DNA of 64,000 nucleotides from Halohasta litorea. Lineage in GTDB: Archaea; Halobacteriota; Halobacteria; Halobacteriales; Haloferacaceae. Position 1 is the first letter of the stretch; each line of letters opens with the position of its first letter. The DNA lies in assembly GCF_024494645.1 (NCBI RefSeq), contig NZ_JANHDJ010000007.1:1-64000 (forward strand), read 5' to 3'. Under the pieces are notes generated by a model. It was not told where the DNA came from. It was given only the letters and a program-made list of their open reading frames with translations, and made no database searches. Below are positions 62,174 through 64,000 of this stretch, one piece after another. The translations under genes were made by a program, and so were the position numbers.

Positions 62174-62216
62174 TGACCACCACAGTATCGTCCGGTGTTC
62201 GGTCGACTGGTGGTCA
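62174..62216. promoter_or_regulatory. Inverted repeat at the GLUG-protein start
   Basis: TGACCACCA (62174-62182) and TGGTGGTCA (62208-62216) are a perfect 9-bp inverted repeat with a 25-nt spacer, directly next to the start codon of the surface protein on the minus strand. It could be an operator or an mRNA hairpin. Confidence 0.5.
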
Positions 62217-62524
62217 TCGCTGCCAGCAGCCGCCCCGCGAGGCTACCTGCCACGGGACGCAGAAAAGACTGCACGTCTTGCTTGGGTCCGTCTATCCAGG
62301 AGTGATGAGAGATGGGCTTCATGAGCTGTCGAGCAGTAGCGGTGTCCGCCGAGAATACTGCAGACGATCCAGACTACCGTTCTTAGGTGACTGTCTCGGG
62401 TGGTGTACATATAGCCGATACCAGCGCATAGTGGCATATCGAGATCGTGCGGTAGAAGGCTATAGAATGGCGATATCTGGCATATAGCGAAGGAATATTA
62501 TATCATGCTACTATGTGGTAGCAA
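62217..62524 (+). promoter_or_regulatory. Intergenic region with the channel promoter and inverted repeat
   Basis: No gene is visible in this stretch. Its right half is unusually AT-rich. A TATA box AATATTATAT (62494-62503) lies about 26 nt before ATG 62525. Between them TGCTAC (62506-62511) and GTAGCA (62518-62523) form a 6-bp inverted repeat that would cover the transcription start, a typical repressor position. The word TGGCATAT recurs twice (about 62431 and 62479). Confidence 0.5.
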
Positions 62525-63553
62525 ATGGATCGTCTCTCGTTGCGAAGGAGAACGCGCCAGTTGGTCGACCCAACGCACACTACTGGAGGAGGTATTCTCT
62601 TTAATTGGCTCATTATGTGTCTCATTCTCGTGAATGTCCTTGCAGTCATGTTTGAGACGGTCGAGTCGACGTATGCAGCCTACAGCACGCAGTTGTTCCT
62701 GTTGGAAACGGTCTCGGTCGGTGTTTTTACTGTCGAGTATCTCGCTCGAATCTGGAGTGCCGTCGAAGCCGGAGAACCCTACGAGCGACCGATTGTGGGC
62801 CGACTGCGGTATGCCACGCGACCGCTGTTGCTGTTTGATTTCATCGCCATCGCGCCGTTTTATCTCACGGCGATAGGCGGGGTTTCGGATCTCCGGTTTC
62901 TGCGTGCGCTGCGCTTGCTGCGATTTCTCCGTCTGTTCCGACTCGTTCGGTACAGCGAGTCGATGCAAGCCTTCGGCCGGGCGTTCTATCTCAAACGCGG
63001 CCAGCTCGTCGTGGCGATGTCCGGCAACCTGATTTTACTGGTCGTTTCCTCTTCGCTGATGTATTTTGCCGAACACGCTGCGCAGCCCGAGGCGTTCCCG
63101 TCGATTCCAGGAACCATGTGGTGGGGAGTTGTCACACTGACGACGGTTGGCTATGGTGATGTGACGCCGATTACGCCGTTGGGACAGCTCATCGGAAGCG
63201 CTGTTGCCATTCTCGGGATCGGCCTGTTTGCACTTCCGGCCTCGATCATGGCCTCCGGCTTTATCCAGAGCTCGTCGTACGAAACCGGATTCTGTCCCGA
63301 CTGTGGACACGAGATCGACTGGGAGTCCGATATCAGTACTGACGGCCCGACATACCAAGTGGGCGATCGCATCCGGATCGATATCACCCGAGAGAGCATG
63401 CTCTCGTACGATTACCATGGCAGCCATGGCGTTGTCAAAGCATACGATGCGGAGGCAGACGAGTTCGAAATCGAGTTGGATGACAACAATGATACGATTG
63501 CCGCAACATGGCGTGATCTCCGAACGCCACTGAACCACACCGACACGGTATGA
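62525..63553 (+). CDS. Voltage-gated-type potassium channel with CPDC and L21e/KOW-like tail
   Basis: 342 residues. Six helices with an S4-like voltage sensor 124-143 (LRFLRALRLLRFLRLFRLVR, Arg every third residue), a pore helix and the K+ selectivity filter T206-TVGYGD-212. After S6 come CPDC (C257, C260) and an SH3-like segment 277-336 (YQVGDRIRIDI...YHGSHGVVKAYD...FEIELDD) that resembles ribosomal protein L21e/KOW folds. The pore should pass K+. The tail may be a cytoplasmic gating or tethering domain. Leaderless start at 62525. Confidence 0.9.
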   Translation: MDRLSLRRRTRQLVDPTHTTGGGILFNWLIMCLILVNVLAVMFETVESTYAAYSTQLFLLETVSVGVFTVEYLARIWSAVEAGEPYERPIVGRLRYATRPLLLFDFIAIAPFYLTAIGGVSDLRFLRALRLLRFLRLFRLVRYSESMQAFGRAFYLKRGQLVVAMSGNLILLVVSSSLMYFAEHAAQPEAFPSIPGTMWWGVVTLTTVGYGDVTPITPLGQLIGSAVAILGIGLFALPASIMASGFIQSSSYETGFCPDCGHEIDWESDISTDGPTYQVGDRIRIDITRESMLSYDYHGSHGVVKAYDAEADEFEIELDDNNDTIAATWRDLRTPLNHTDTV

Positions 63554-63617
63554 GACCGACATCGAGTGCTGCCGCTCACGGAGGTATAAAAAATTGGGGA
63601 TCGGTGTGCAGCCGTCG

Positions 63618-64000
63618 TTAGATAACGCGGTTCTGCAGGTAGTCGAGGTGTTTGGCGTTGTAGACGATCTTGACATCGTCGGCAGCAGGGCTTCCGATAC
63701 AGGTGAGTCGGACGTTCTTCTCGTCGACTTCCTCGTCGGAGAGGATCTGCTGCATATCCATGTCGATGTCGCCCTCTTTGACGATGGCCGCACAGTTCGC
63801 ACAGGCACCGGCGCGGCACGAGAAGGGCCAGTCGTAGCCCTGTGCCTCGGCGGCTTCGAGGATATACTCGCCTTCGTTGACCTCAAGCGAGCCGAAGTCC
63901 TCTTCATCGAGACCTGCGTCTTCTGCGTTTGCGAAGAGATCGTCGTCGTCGATCTCCCAGCCTTCGTCGTCGAGTACCTCGTAATTTAGGTAAGTTACCG
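63618..64000 (-). CDS. 2Fe-2S ferredoxin, halobacterial type (5' end cut by window)
   Basis: The minus-strand frame from 64000 to the TAA at 63618-63620 encodes [14 protein letters not shown]..., an acidic halophile-specific insertion ([20 protein letters not shown]), then [23 protein letters not shown] and the plant-type cluster ligands C-RAGA-C-AN-C with the fourth Cys in LTCIGSP, ending LDYLQNRVI. This matches the halobacterial ferredoxin, electron acceptor of pyruvate and 2-oxoglutarate ferredoxin oxidoreductases. Only the first few residues are missing at the right edge. Confidence 0.96.
   Translation of the reverse strand, partial: VTYLNYEVLDDEGWEIDDDDLFANAEDAGLDEEDFGSLEVNEGEYILEAAEAQGYDWPFSCRAGACANCAAIVKEGDIDMDMQQILSDEEVDEKNVRLTCIGSPAADDVKIVYNAKHLDYLQNRVI

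Overview
The window is a chromosomal segment of a haloarchaeon (class Halobacteria). This is shown by a very GC-rich sequence with acidic predicted proteins, archaeal TATA boxes about 25 nt upstream of many start codons (leaderless genes), Tat-type lipoprotein signals, and marker genes: MC1 chromosomal protein, ba3-type oxidase, archaeal tRNA-splicing endonuclease, an archaellin-type prepilin peptidase and a halobacterial-type 2Fe-2S ferredoxin. I do not assign a genus. No transposase, integrase, CRISPR array or tRNA gene was recognised, and gene order and codon use look like stable chromosome.

Layout. 1-89 is the 5' end of a 16S rRNA gene on the minus strand. It is preceded by a structured leader and at least three tandem rRNA promoters (about 277-552). 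830-9,830 holds MC1, a small AbrB-like protein, pyrD, a Tat lipoprotein, a cupin, valS, a 7TM-PAS histidine kinase and an AIR-synthase/HypE-like protein. 9,900-18,000 is a translation cluster (pheS-pheT; trpS-endA) with a CPBP-family membrane protein and an O-acetyltransferase. 18,000-22,900 holds an HxlR regulator, a zinc alcohol dehydrogenase, a beta-carbonic anhydrase, a protein with a NucS-like domain plus zinc ribbons, and two tandem HAD phosphatases.

22,892-36,837 is the most distinctive part. It is a 14-kb island around a ba3-type terminal oxidase (cbaD-B-A-E) and contains a CcoI/FixI-like Cu-ATPase, a thioredoxin-like protein, a CxxC membrane protein, nosD-F-Y, a CcdA-like protein, nosL, a SCO protein and a TauE/SafE-type protein. 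No nitrous oxide reductase is present. I infer that Nos-type copper handling is used here to build the copper centres of the oxidase. NosD carries what looks like a NosL-like N-terminal domain that lacks the copper motif.

36,900-42,525 holds small membrane proteins, a Ski2-like helicase, lipoyl synthase and an MFS transporter. 42,825-48,641 is a complete phosphate uptake operon, pstS-C-A-B, with an AbrB-PhoU fusion. 49,023-51,813 encodes a lipoyl E2-like protein and dihydrolipoamide dehydrogenase. The E2 lacks the catalytic histidine and no E1 genes are adjacent. 51,900-58,390 holds glmM, a membrane-anchored sulfite-oxidase-family molybdoenzyme, a 50-residue zinc ribbon, a coiled-coil protein, hisI and a prepilin peptidase. 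58,460-64,000 holds a 1,237-residue GLUG-repeat surface protein, a voltage-gated-type potassium channel with an L21e/KOW-like tail, and a 2Fe-2S ferredoxin cut by the right edge.

Candidate regulatory palindromes occur upstream of the HxlR gene, between the divergent cba promoters, near the MFS gene, and on both sides of the GLUG protein/channel intergenic region.
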